Below are positions 7,795 to 14,616 of a stretch of 47,205 bases of DNA, one piece after another. How positions within the stretch are numbered: position 1 is the stretch's first letter; every line of letters starts with the position of its first letter. The stretch is from assembly GCA_002315615.1 (NCBI GenBank), contig DCHK01000020.1:1-47205 (forward strand), written 5' to 3'. The position numbers and the translations under genes were made by a program. Under the pieces are notes generated by a model that was given only the letters and a program-made list of their open reading frames with translations, was not told the origin of the DNA and did no database searches. The DNA is from Bacteroidales bacterium UBA1754. Its GTDB lineage: Bacteria; Bacteroidota; Bacteroidia; Bacteroidales; Paludibacteraceae.

Positions 7795-7827
7795 TACATT
7801 TGAAAACTCAAATAAAAAAAGAGGGAA

Positions 7828-8853
7828 ATGGCGCGGACCGAAATTGCAACTTTAGGGGAATTTGGACTTATTGAACATCTTACCAAACAAATTTCAATAA
7901 AAAACTCATCTACGAAAAAAGGGATTGGCGACGATTGTGCCGTTCTCGATTATTCTGGCAAAAAAACATTGGTTACAACAGATTTGTTGCTCGAAGGCAT
8001 TCACTTCGATTTGACTTATATGCCACTAAAACACTTGGGATATAAATCAGCCATTGTGAATTTTTCTGATGTTTATGCTATGAACGGGCAACCGAAACAA
8101 ATAACTGTTTCGCTTGGCATTTCAAAACGCTTTTCGGTAGAAGATATCGAAGAAATTTATAGCGGCATTCAATTGGCTTGCGACAAATATGGCGTCGATC
8201 TTGTAGGTGGCGACACCACTTCGTCGCTCACTGGACTGATGATTTCCATCACCTGCATTGGCGAAGGCGAAGAGGGGAAAATTGTTTATAGAAACACCGC
8301 AAAAAATACCGATTTAATTTGCGTGAGTGGCGACCTTGGTGCTGCTTATATGGGACTGCAACTGCTTGAACGCGAAAAATGCGTTTTGGCTACATCGTCC
8401 GATGTTCAACCCGACTTTGCGGGAAAAGAATATATACTTGAGCGCCAACTGAAACCCGAAGCACGAAAAGACATCATTGAGATTTTGGCAAAGAAAAATA
8501 TCTTACCAACTTCAATGATTGACATTTCTGACGGACTTTCGTCGGAAATAATGCACATCTGCAAAGAGAGCAACGTTGGTTGTCGCATTTACGAAGACAA
8601 ACTACCAATTGACTACGTAACTGCTTCGATGGCAGAAGAATTTAATATGAATTTAGCCACAGCGGCGCTCAACGGAGGCGAAGATTACGAATTACTTTTC
8701 ACTGTGCCACTCGACCAATACGAAACTGTTTCAAAAATTCCCGAAATAAGAATTATTGGACACATTACCGAACCAAAATTCGGCACACTGCTCGTTACAC
8801 GCGACGGACAAGAATTTACACTCAAAGCACAAGGTTGGGTACATTGCAAATGA
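7828..8853 (+). CDS. thiL: Thiamine-monophosphate kinase
   Basis: ThiL phosphorylates thiamine monophosphate to thiamine pyrophosphate with ATP. The 341-aa protein carries the family motifs: RTEIATLGEFGLIEHL at the start, GIGDDCAV (phosphate/Mg binding), TTDLLLEGIHFD, GGDTTSS in the middle, and a C-terminal part with SMIDISDGLSSEI and NGGEDYELLF. The length fits the family. It is transcribed away from the TPP-riboswitch operon, and has its own promoter outside the riboswitch, so it is probably not under the same control. It would turn thiamine precursors into the riboswitch ligand, which makes the locus a self-consistent thiamine module. Confidence 0.97.
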   Translation: MARTEIATLGEFGLIEHLTKQISIKNSSTKKGIGDDCAVLDYSGKKTLVTTDLLLEGIHFDLTYMPLKHLGYKSAIVNFSDVYAMNGQPKQITVSLGISKRFSVEDIEEIYSGIQLACDKYGVDLVGGDTTSSLTGLMISITCIGEGEEGKIVYRNTAKNTDLICVSGDLGAAYMGLQLLEREKCVLATSSDVQPDFAGKEYILERQLKPEARKDIIEILAKKNILPTSMIDISDGLSSEIMHICKESNVGCRIYEDKLPIDYVTASMAEEFNMNLATAALNGGEDYELLFTVPLDQYETVSKIPEIRIIGHITEPKFGTLLVTRDGQEFTLKAQGWVHCK

Positions 8854-8884
8854 TTCAAATTAACAATAAAATATACGCATACAA

Positions 8885-9331
8885 ATGAAAGACCTTTCAG
8901 AACTAAAAATCGCTATCTGCAACGACCACGCAGGTTTCGAAATGAAAAATTATGTAGTGGAAAATCTATCGCCTAAAGTTGCCGAAGTAAAAGACTTTGG
9001 TTGCTATTCGACCGATAGTTGCGACTACCCAGACTTTGCGCACGCAATGGCTGCCGAAGTAGAAAAAGGAAACTACGATTTTGGAATTGCTATTTGCGGA
9101 ACAGGCAACGGCATAAATATGACTGCCAATAAGCATCAAGGCATTCGCTCGGCACTATGTTGGCGCGAGGAATTGGCAACTCTTGCTCGCCAACACAACA
9201 ATGCTAACGTGATAGCAATGCCAGGCAGATTCATTCCAAACGAACTTGGATTGAAATTGGTAGAATTGTTTTTGACAACTGATTTTGAAGGCGGTCGTCA
9301 TCAACGCAGAATTGATAAAATTAAACTTTAA
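8885..9331 (+). CDS. rpiB: Ribose-5-phosphate isomerase B
   Basis: RpiB interconverts ribulose 5-phosphate and ribose 5-phosphate in the pentose phosphate pathway. The 148-aa protein has the RpiB/LacAB signatures NDHAGFEMKNYV near the N-terminus, CYSTDSCDYPDFA, and the CGTGNGINMTANK loop with the catalytic Cys, followed by RSALCWREELATLARQHNNANV. The length fits. It follows thiL by 31 bp and precedes the PUR-domain gene by 29 bp, so these may be co-transcribed. Confidence 0.97.
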   Translation: MKDLSELKIAICNDHAGFEMKNYVVENLSPKVAEVKDFGCYSTDSCDYPDFAHAMAAEVEKGNYDFGIAICGTGNGINMTANKHQGIRSALCWREELATLARQHNNANVIAMPGRFIPNELGLKLVELFLTTDFEGGRHQRRIDKIKL

Positions 9332-9360
9332 ATCTATAACTATATTTAACATTTATTACA

Positions 9361-9828
9361 ATGGAAAACGAAAAAAAAGAAGAAATTTACAGCAATAAAA
9401 TATTGTGCGGAAGTCGCACTTACTTCTTTGATGTAAAGCAAACAAGAAAAGGTGATTATTATTTCAAAATTTCTGAAAAAAGAAAAATGGGCGAAACAAT
9501 TGAAACTCACCAATTGATGATTTTCAATGAAGACATCGACAAATTTGCCGAAGCATTCCAAAGAACACTTGAAGAACTTCGCAAAGTTGCTCCAGAACCA
9601 ACACGCCGTTTTTCAAACGAACGTACAAGTTTCGAAAGATTCGGAGGAAATAACAATTACGAAAACCGCGATAGTTTCCGTACATCTTGGTCGTTTGACG
9701 AAATTGAACGTCTCCGTGAACTTTGGGAACAAGGTAAAACAGAAGAAGAAATTGCAGAAACACTTGGTCGCCCGGTAGGAGCAATCGTTTCGCAAGCACG
9801 CAAAATGAACCTTACAAAAGAAGGTTAG
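9361..9828 (+). CDS. PUR-domain (DUF3276) nucleic-acid-binding protein with a C-terminal helix-turn-helix
   Basis: The N-terminal 75 residues are a PUR repeat (DUF3276): EEIYSNKILCGSRTYFFDVKQTRKGDYYFKI, then HQLMIFNEDIDKFAEAF. PUR proteins bind single-stranded DNA or RNA in spirochaetes and Bacteroidota. A polar linker (about 80-107) leads to a second domain (about 108-153) with WSFDEIERLRELWEQG, IAETLGRPVGAIVSQARKM, which looks like a SANT/Myb or GcrA-type helix-turn-helix. The usual Bacteroidota DUF3276 protein, as I remember it, ends in an acidic tail instead. The protein is 155 aa. It would act on nucleic acids in the cytoplasm; its target is unknown. Confidence 0.88.
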   Translation: MENEKKEEIYSNKILCGSRTYFFDVKQTRKGDYYFKISEKRKMGETIETHQLMIFNEDIDKFAEAFQRTLEELRKVAPEPTRRFSNERTSFERFGGNNNYENRDSFRTSWSFDEIERLRELWEQGKTEEEIAETLGRPVGAIVSQARKMNLTKEG

Positions 9829-9917
9829 TATTACAATTATTTAATTACCTAATTGTTTAATTTCTAATAATATAGGATTAAATGATTGGGTAATTGGTTA
9901 ATTAAACTATTGATACA

Positions 9918-11279
9918 ATGACTTTTCACAAGAAATTTACCAAAGATGCCGACAAAATTGCTTTCAACCGCAAACATCGACAGACAATCAATTTCAACAT
10001 CTCGAAATACGATGCGGCTGTAGCACGAGGTCGTGCCAGATATGCCGACTTGCAAGAAGCACGTTCGCGCGCAGCATATCTCAAACGGTTGATGTTGAGC
10101 AATTGGGATGAATATCTTAAGATGTTCGAAGAAAAGGCTACTGCCAACGGCATCACAGTTCTTTGGGCAAAAGACAATACGCAAGCCATTGAGTATGTGT
10201 CTGAAATTTTGCGCGAGAACGAAGCAAAACTCTTGGTGAAAAGTAAATCGATGACTACCGAAGAAATAGAACTCAATCCTGCAGCAAACGCTTGCGGATG
10301 TGAGTCGGTAGAAACCGATTTGGGCGAATTTATCGTACAATTGGCTGGCGAACGACCATACCATATTGTTACCCCAGCAATGCACAAATCTCGTGCTGAT
10401 ATTGGCAAACTTTTCCACGAGAAATTTGGCATTTCCGAAGATACTTCTGCACAAGAAATGAGCGTTTATGTGCGTGGCGTTCTTCGCAAAAAATACACTT
10501 CTGCCGATGTCGGTGTGACGGGCGCTAATTTTATAGTAGCCGATGTGGGTGGCGTAGCAGTTACCGAAAACGAAGGAAATGGTGTGATGTCAACATCTTT
10601 TCCTAAGGTTCACATAGCCATTGCAGGCATTGAAAAAGTAATTCCTTCGATGGAATATCTTGGTATGTTTTGGCCACTTTTGGCTTGTATGGGAACTGGG
10701 CAACAAATTACAGCATACAACACCATTTTCACTGGTCCACGAAAAGGAAATGAGGTAGATGGTCCTGAAAAAATGTACGTCATTTTGCTCGACAACAAAC
10801 GTACCGAACTATATGCTGACAATGATTGCTTCGAGGCACTTTCGTGTATGCGATGTGGTGCTTGTCTCAATGCTTGCCCTGTGTACAAAACTATTGGTGG
10901 ATATACTTACAATGCAACTTATAGCGGTCCAATCGGTTCGGTCATAACTCCTTTCTACAAAGGTTTCAAAGAGTTTGGACATCTTTCGTCGGCGTGCAGT
11001 TTGTGTGGCGCTTGTGCGGCAGTTTGTCCTGTAAAAATTCCGCTCAACAATTTGATGCTCGAAAATCGCAGAAAATCAGTCGAAAAAGGATTGCGTCCTA
11101 CAGCAGAAAAAATAGCGATAAAAGGATTTGAAAAAATTGCTCAAAGTCGTACAATGTTCAACTTGCCAAGCGCACTGAAAAATATCGCTTTCGTACCTTT
11201 TAATTATACTATGTGGGGACCGTATCGCAATATGCCGAAATTCAAAAAATCGTTTACGCAACGATACAAGAATAAATAG
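9918..11279 (+). CDS. lutB: LutB-type iron-sulfur protein (lactate utilisation, LUD domain)
   Basis: This 453-aa protein resembles LutB/YkgF, part of the LutABC complex that oxidises L-lactate to pyruvate. It has an N-terminal LUD domain (about 50-290; LVKSKSMTTEEIELN, ADVGVTGANFIVADVGGVAVTENEGNG) and two 4Fe-4S ferredoxin motifs, CMRCGACLNACPVYK and CSLCGACAAVCPVKIP. Neither lutA nor lutC is adjacent: the upstream neighbour is the PUR-domain gene, and the downstream one the HhH gene 3 bp away. It may work with partners elsewhere or serve another redox role. Start at 9918 follows a low-complexity A/T spacer. Confidence 0.88.
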   Translation: MTFHKKFTKDADKIAFNRKHRQTINFNISKYDAAVARGRARYADLQEARSRAAYLKRLMLSNWDEYLKMFEEKATANGITVLWAKDNTQAIEYVSEILRENEAKLLVKSKSMTTEEIELNPAANACGCESVETDLGEFIVQLAGERPYHIVTPAMHKSRADIGKLFHEKFGISEDTSAQEMSVYVRGVLRKKYTSADVGVTGANFIVADVGGVAVTENEGNGVMSTSFPKVHIAIAGIEKVIPSMEYLGMFWPLLACMGTGQQITAYNTIFTGPRKGNEVDGPEKMYVILLDNKRTELYADNDCFEALSCMRCGACLNACPVYKTIGGYTYNATYSGPIGSVITPFYKGFKEFGHLSSACSLCGACAAVCPVKIPLNNLMLENRRKSVEKGLRPTAEKIAIKGFEKIAQSRTMFNLPSALKNIAFVPFNYTMWGPYRNMPKFKKSFTQRYKNK

Positions 11280-11282
11280 GCA

Positions 11283-12209
11283 ATGAAAGATTTGTTCTTT
11301 TTCTCCAAGTCTCAACGAATTGGAATTTGCATCTTATTGGTTATCATTTTGGCGTGTATTTTGATTATAAAATTCGCACCAAAAGTTGCTACTGACGGTG
11401 AAAATAGTGATGCTTTTGAACAAGAAGTTGCTAATTTTCGCAATAGTTTGAAAGACAAAGAAAAAGACAAAACATCGGTTGCAACCGAAAAAACCAACAT
11501 CGAAATTGAATACTTCAAATTTGACCCCAACACATTAGACTCAGCAAGTTTTGTGTCGCTTGGGTTGAAACCATATATTGCTCACAATATTTGCAAATAT
11601 CGCGAAAAAGGCGGAAAATTCCGCACTGCAAACGATTTTGGTAAGATTTACGGCATCAGCGAATCACAATTTGAGATGTTGAAACCATACATTGCGATAA
11701 AAGAAACAAACACAGAAAAGCAGTATCAAAAACCAGATACTGCCCAAACAAAACAGGAAGCAAGGAAAGACAAACTGTATGTGAAATACGAAAAGCGCGA
11801 AAAATTACCTGCTGGATATTTAATAAAAATTAACACTGCGGACACCACAGAGTTAAAATTATTGCCAGGAATTGGCAGTTATTATGCGAAGAAAATAGTA
11901 TACAAACGAAACAAATTGGGAGGTTTCTATAGTGAAAATCAATTGCTAGAGGTGTTGGACAACGAGCAATTGGGGAAAATTAAACCTTACTTAGAATTTG
12001 ACCTTAACGCCATTCGCAAAATAAAAGTAAATACCGCCAGCGTTGAGCGACTTATGTCGCACCCATACATCAATTTTTACATCGCAAAATCCATCTACGA
12101 AAAACGAAAAGCAAAAAAGAAACTCACATCAACCAGCGATTTACAAGGATTGCCCGACATTGATGACACTACTTTGCAGAAAATTGCACCTTATTTGAGT
12201 TTTGAGTAA
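11283..12209 (+). CDS. Membrane-anchored protein with three helix-hairpin-helix domains (ComEA-like)
   Basis: The 308-aa protein begins with a short cytoplasmic stretch and one transmembrane segment (about 12-30, IGICILLVIILACILIIKF). Three HhH units follow: about 78-138 (LGLKPYIAHNICKYREKGG), about 180-240 (NTADTTELKLLPGIGSYYA), and about 243-308 (NTASVERLMSHPYINFYIA). HhH units bind DNA backbone without sequence preference; ComEA does this in DNA uptake. Here three tandem copies sit on an anchor, as often seen in Bacteroidota, where the function is not established. It starts 3 bp after the LutB stop. Confidence 0.85.
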   Translation: MKDLFFFSKSQRIGICILLVIILACILIIKFAPKVATDGENSDAFEQEVANFRNSLKDKEKDKTSVATEKTNIEIEYFKFDPNTLDSASFVSLGLKPYIAHNICKYREKGGKFRTANDFGKIYGISESQFEMLKPYIAIKETNTEKQYQKPDTAQTKQEARKDKLYVKYEKREKLPAGYLIKINTADTTELKLLPGIGSYYAKKIVYKRNKLGGFYSENQLLEVLDNEQLGKIKPYLEFDLNAIRKIKVNTASVERLMSHPYINFYIAKSIYEKRKAKKKLTSTSDLQGLPDIDDTTLQKIAPYLSFE

Positions 12210-12222
12210 AAAACAAAAGAAA

Positions 12223-12879
12223 ATGAATTCCGTAATTTCCACAACAGCAGATGGTTCGAGCACGCTTTTTGTACCAGAAATTGACGAGTGCTACCACTCT
12301 ACAAATGGTGCCATACAAGAAAGCGAATACATTTTTTTAGAACGCGCTTTACGTCATCGAAATGCCGAAAATGCAGAAATACTCGAAATCGGTTTTGGTA
12401 CGGGACTCAATGCGTTTCTCACACTTTTGGAAGTCGAAAAAACGGAGAAAAACGTTCATTTTACAACTATCGAATTATATCCAATTTCGGCAGAAACGGC
12501 ACAGCAACTGAATTTTGCCAAAATGACAGCACCCGAAATGGAAAGTACATTTTGTGACTTGCACCAATGCAAATGGAACGAAAAAGTCAAAATAACGCCA
12601 CATTTTTCCATTACAAAAATTTTGGCTGACTTCACAAAGCATCATTTTACACAAAAATTTGATGTGATTTATTTCGACGCATTTTCGCCCGAAAAACAAC
12701 CCGAAATGTGGAATGAAGAAATTTTTGAGAACTTGTACAATGCTTGCAACGATGGTGCCGTACTCACCACTTATTGTGCCAAAGGAATAGTGCGCCGTGC
12801 AATGCAAAAGGCAGGTTTCAAAGTGGAGCGTCTGCAGGGTCCTCCAGGCAAAAGAGAGATATTAAGAGCAACAAAATAA
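12223..12879 (+). CDS. mnmD: MnmD, tRNA mnm5s2U34 methyltransferase (MnmC N-terminal half)
   Basis: This 218-aa protein is the methyltransferase part of MnmC (DUF752), which converts nm5s2U to mnm5s2U at the wobble position of tRNA. The AdoMet motif is EIGFGTGLNAFLTLLE, followed by YFDAFSPEKQPEMWNEEIF and the C-terminal GPPGKREILRA. No FAD oxidoreductase half is attached, as in other stand-alone MnmD proteins. The frame opens at a TTG (12202) that overlaps the HhH stop, but the ATG at 12223 is preferred, leaving a 13-bp gap. Confidence 0.93.
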   Translation: MNSVISTTADGSSTLFVPEIDECYHSTNGAIQESEYIFLERALRHRNAENAEILEIGFGTGLNAFLTLLEVEKTEKNVHFTTIELYPISAETAQQLNFAKMTAPEMESTFCDLHQCKWNEKVKITPHFSITKILADFTKHHFTQKFDVIYFDAFSPEKQPEMWNEEIFENLYNACNDGAVLTTYCAKGIVRRAMQKAGFKVERLQGPPGKREILRATK

Positions 12880-12911
12880 TGTGCTATTTCAAATTTGCAA
12901 AATAATCTTTA

Positions 12912-12919
12912 CCTTTGAT
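12912..12919 (+). promoter_or_regulatory. -7 promoter element of the small membrane protein gene
   Basis: TACCTTTG fits TAnnTTTG and ends 21 bp before the ATG at 12941. It argues against the longer frame that opens at 12881. Confidence 0.6.
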
Positions 12920-12940
12920 TGCATCTTAAACAAAAGAAAA

Positions 12941-13282
12941 ATGGGAAACATTACCGTCTTCATAATCGTAATCGGCATACTCGTCGTCAAATCAATAGTC
13001 GGCAGTAAGTCGGCGCAAAAAGAAACGAAAAAAGGCACTTATAATGCGCCCACGGCAGAACCTATTCAAAGTGTAGAAACTGCAAAACCCAAGCCAAAGA
13101 AAAACAACATTTTCCTTAACGAAGAAGAAAAAATTGGCAGAAGAACTTCCAATATAGGTACCGACACAAAAATTGAAAGCGACATTCGTACTGAAGAACA
13201 ACATCAGGAATACAATTTGCAAGATGCCGAAGAAATGAAACGCGCCATCATTTATAGCGAAATTTTGAATAGAAAATACTAA
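12941..13282 (+). CDS. Small membrane-anchored protein of unknown function
   Basis: I do not recognise this 113-aa protein. It has one N-terminal hydrophobic segment (MGNITVFIIVIGILVVKSIV), then a Lys-, Pro- and Glu-rich soluble tail that ends EEMKRAIIYSEILNRKY. The last 20 or so residues form an amphipathic helix, a pattern seen in Bacteroidota anchors whose C-terminal helix ends in EILNRKY. The start follows the promoter at 12912-12919. It lies downstream of mnmD and upstream of greA, from which it is separated by an A/T-rich spacer. Confidence 0.7.
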   Translation: MGNITVFIIVIGILVVKSIVGSKSAQKETKKGTYNAPTAEPIQSVETAKPKPKKNNIFLNEEEKIGRRTSNIGTDTKIESDIRTEEQHQEYNLQDAEEMKRAIIYSEILNRKY

Positions 13283-13445
13283 TAAGAGTGAGAAATTAGA
13301 AATTAGGAGTGAGGAGTGAAGATAATTAAGAATTTTGAATTGGAAATAAATAAGCAAATAAACAGTTAAACACTGAACGATTAAACATTAAACACTTTTT
13401 CGAGAGAGAAAAAACGAATAATTTTTTTTGTTATTGAAATTTTAA
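13283..13445 (+). other. Low-complexity spacer before greA
   Basis: This spacer holds degenerate purine-rich direct repeats of GAGAAATTAG/GGAGTGAGGAG type (about 13288-13320) and then A/T-rich sequence. No convincing open frame, RNA gene or terminator is visible. Similar loose repeats occur at about 17500 and 45165. Confidence 0.5.
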
Positions 13446-13453
13446 TATCTTTG
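13446..13453 (+). promoter_or_regulatory. -7 promoter element of greA
   Basis: TATCTTTG is a perfect TAnnTTTG match, 145 bp before the greA start, so the transcript has a long untranslated leader. Confidence 0.7.
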
Positions 13454-13472
13454 CAATGAAATAAAAACAAAA

Positions 13473-13532
13473 GACCTCTTGCTAAAGCAAATTGGTTTTG
13501 GAAGTTCTGGCGATAAGTCAGACCTTTTATTT
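13473..13532 (+). promoter_or_regulatory. Structured greA leader with terminator-like end
   Basis: TTGC-TAAA-GCAA (13479-13490) is a tight hairpin that can be extended by ACC/GGT (13474-13476 with 13494-13496). It is followed by TCTG/CAGA (13506-13509 with 13519-13522) and a T-rich run from 13525. This could be a weak attenuator in front of greA. Confidence 0.4.
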
Positions 13533-13598
13533 TTGTAATTTTCAAAAATAGGAACAATAAATTATTTTAGTATATAACTTTTTATAAATAAAAGAATT

Positions 13599-14066
13599 AT
13601 GGCACATTACATGACAGAAGAAGGGTACAAAAAAGTACTGGAAGAACTTCAATATCTTGAATCTGTTGAACGACCAAAAATTTCGAAACAAATAGCCGAA
13701 GCACGCGACAAAGGCGACCTTTCGGAAAATGCAGAATACGATGCAGCAAAAGAGGCACAGGGTATGCTCGAAATGAAAATTTCGCAAATGAAAGATATGA
13801 TTGCCAGTGCACGCGTAATCGACGAAAGCAAACTTTCGATTGATAGTGTTCAGTTGCTCAATAAAGTTACAATTAAAAATGTAGCAAACGGACAGACAAT
13901 GACTTACACTATTGTATCTGAAAACGAAGCGAACCTAAAAGAACGTAAATTGGCTATCAACACTCCAATTGCAAAAGGACTTATTGGCAAAAAAGTGGGC
14001 GAAAAAGCAGAAATTACTGTTCCGACTGGTAAAATGATTTTCGAAATTGTAGAAATTTCAATCTAA
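13599..14066 (+). CDS. greA: Transcription elongation factor GreA
   Basis: GreA rescues backtracked RNA polymerase by stimulating cleavage of the transcript 3' end. The 155-aa protein has the coiled-coil N-terminal domain with the tip sequence GDLSENAEYDAAKE, which carries the acidic residues inserted in the secondary channel, and the C-terminal FKBP-like domain ending GKMIFEIVEIS. The length fits the family. The HIT gene begins 6 bp after the stop, and the pair is likely co-transcribed, an arrangement common in Bacteroidota. Confidence 0.98.
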   Translation: MAHYMTEEGYKKVLEELQYLESVERPKISKQIAEARDKGDLSENAEYDAAKEAQGMLEMKISQMKDMIASARVIDESKLSIDSVQLLNKVTIKNVANGQTMTYTIVSENEANLKERKLAINTPIAKGLIGKKVGEKAEITVPTGKMIFEIVEISI

Positions 14067-14072
14067 CTCGTT

Positions 14073-14465
14073 ATGGCAACAATTTTCACAAAAATCGTCA
14101 ACGGTGAAATTCCTTGCTACAAAGTGGCTGAAGACGAAAACTATTTTGCATTTCTCGACATCAATCCAGTAGCAAAGGGGCATACACTTGTAATACCAAA
14201 AGTTGAGGACGATTATATTTTCAATCTTGACGATGAAACATACGTAGGACTTCATCGTTTTGCAAAACGTGTGGCTTTGGCACTCGAAAAAGCAGTTCCT
14301 TGCAAACGAATTGGCGAAGTCGTTTTAGGGCTCGAAGTTCCTCATACGCACATTCATCTTATTCCGCTCAATCAAGAATCTGACGTAGATTTCAAAAAGC
14401 CAAAACTGAAACTCTCCGACGAAGAAATGAAACAAATTGCGGAAAGCATAGCAAAGAATTTCTAA
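14073..14465 (+). CDS. HIT family nucleotide-binding hydrolase
   Basis: This 130-aa histidine-triad protein is of the Hint/protein kinase C inhibitor type and would hydrolyse nucleotide phosphoramidates. It starts IFTKIVNGEIPCYKVAED, has NPVAKGHTLVIPK in the middle, and the catalytic HTHIHLIP triad near residues 91-98. The position directly behind greA, followed by a clear terminator at 14485-14522, marks it as the last gene of the greA unit. Confidence 0.95.
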   Translation: MATIFTKIVNGEIPCYKVAEDENYFAFLDINPVAKGHTLVIPKVEDDYIFNLDDETYVGLHRFAKRVALALEKAVPCKRIGEVVLGLEVPHTHIHLIPLNQESDVDFKKPKLKLSDEEMKQIAESIAKNF

Positions 14466-14484
14466 AAACAAATACACTTATAGA

Positions 14485-14522
14485 ATAAGGTACAAATTTA
14501 ATGTTTGTGCCTTATTTTTTTT
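14485..14522 (+). terminator. Rho-independent terminator of greA-HIT
   Basis: AAGGTACAAA (14487-14496) pairs with TTTGTGCCTT (14504-14513), with one T-G mismatch pair, and is followed by a run of T from 14515. Confidence 0.88.
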
Positions 14523-14551
14523 ATTGCTGTTCAGTAAACATTTTTCACAAC

Positions 14552-14587
14552 AAAAAAAAGACTGAAACTCACACGAGCTTCAGTCTT
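14552..14587 (-). terminator. Rho-independent terminator of leuS
   Basis: On the minus strand, AAGACTGAA pairs with TTCAGTCTT around a GC-containing loop (14559-14587), followed by a U-tract (the A-run at 14552-14559 on the plus strand). It lies 30 bp after the leuS stop. Confidence 0.88.
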
Positions 14588-14616
14588 GTATTATTCGATG
14601 CTTGAAATCTACTTTA

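Noticed and set aside
13283..13445. CRISPR-like repeats
   Set aside because: The purine-rich repeats are short, imperfect and without regular spacers.
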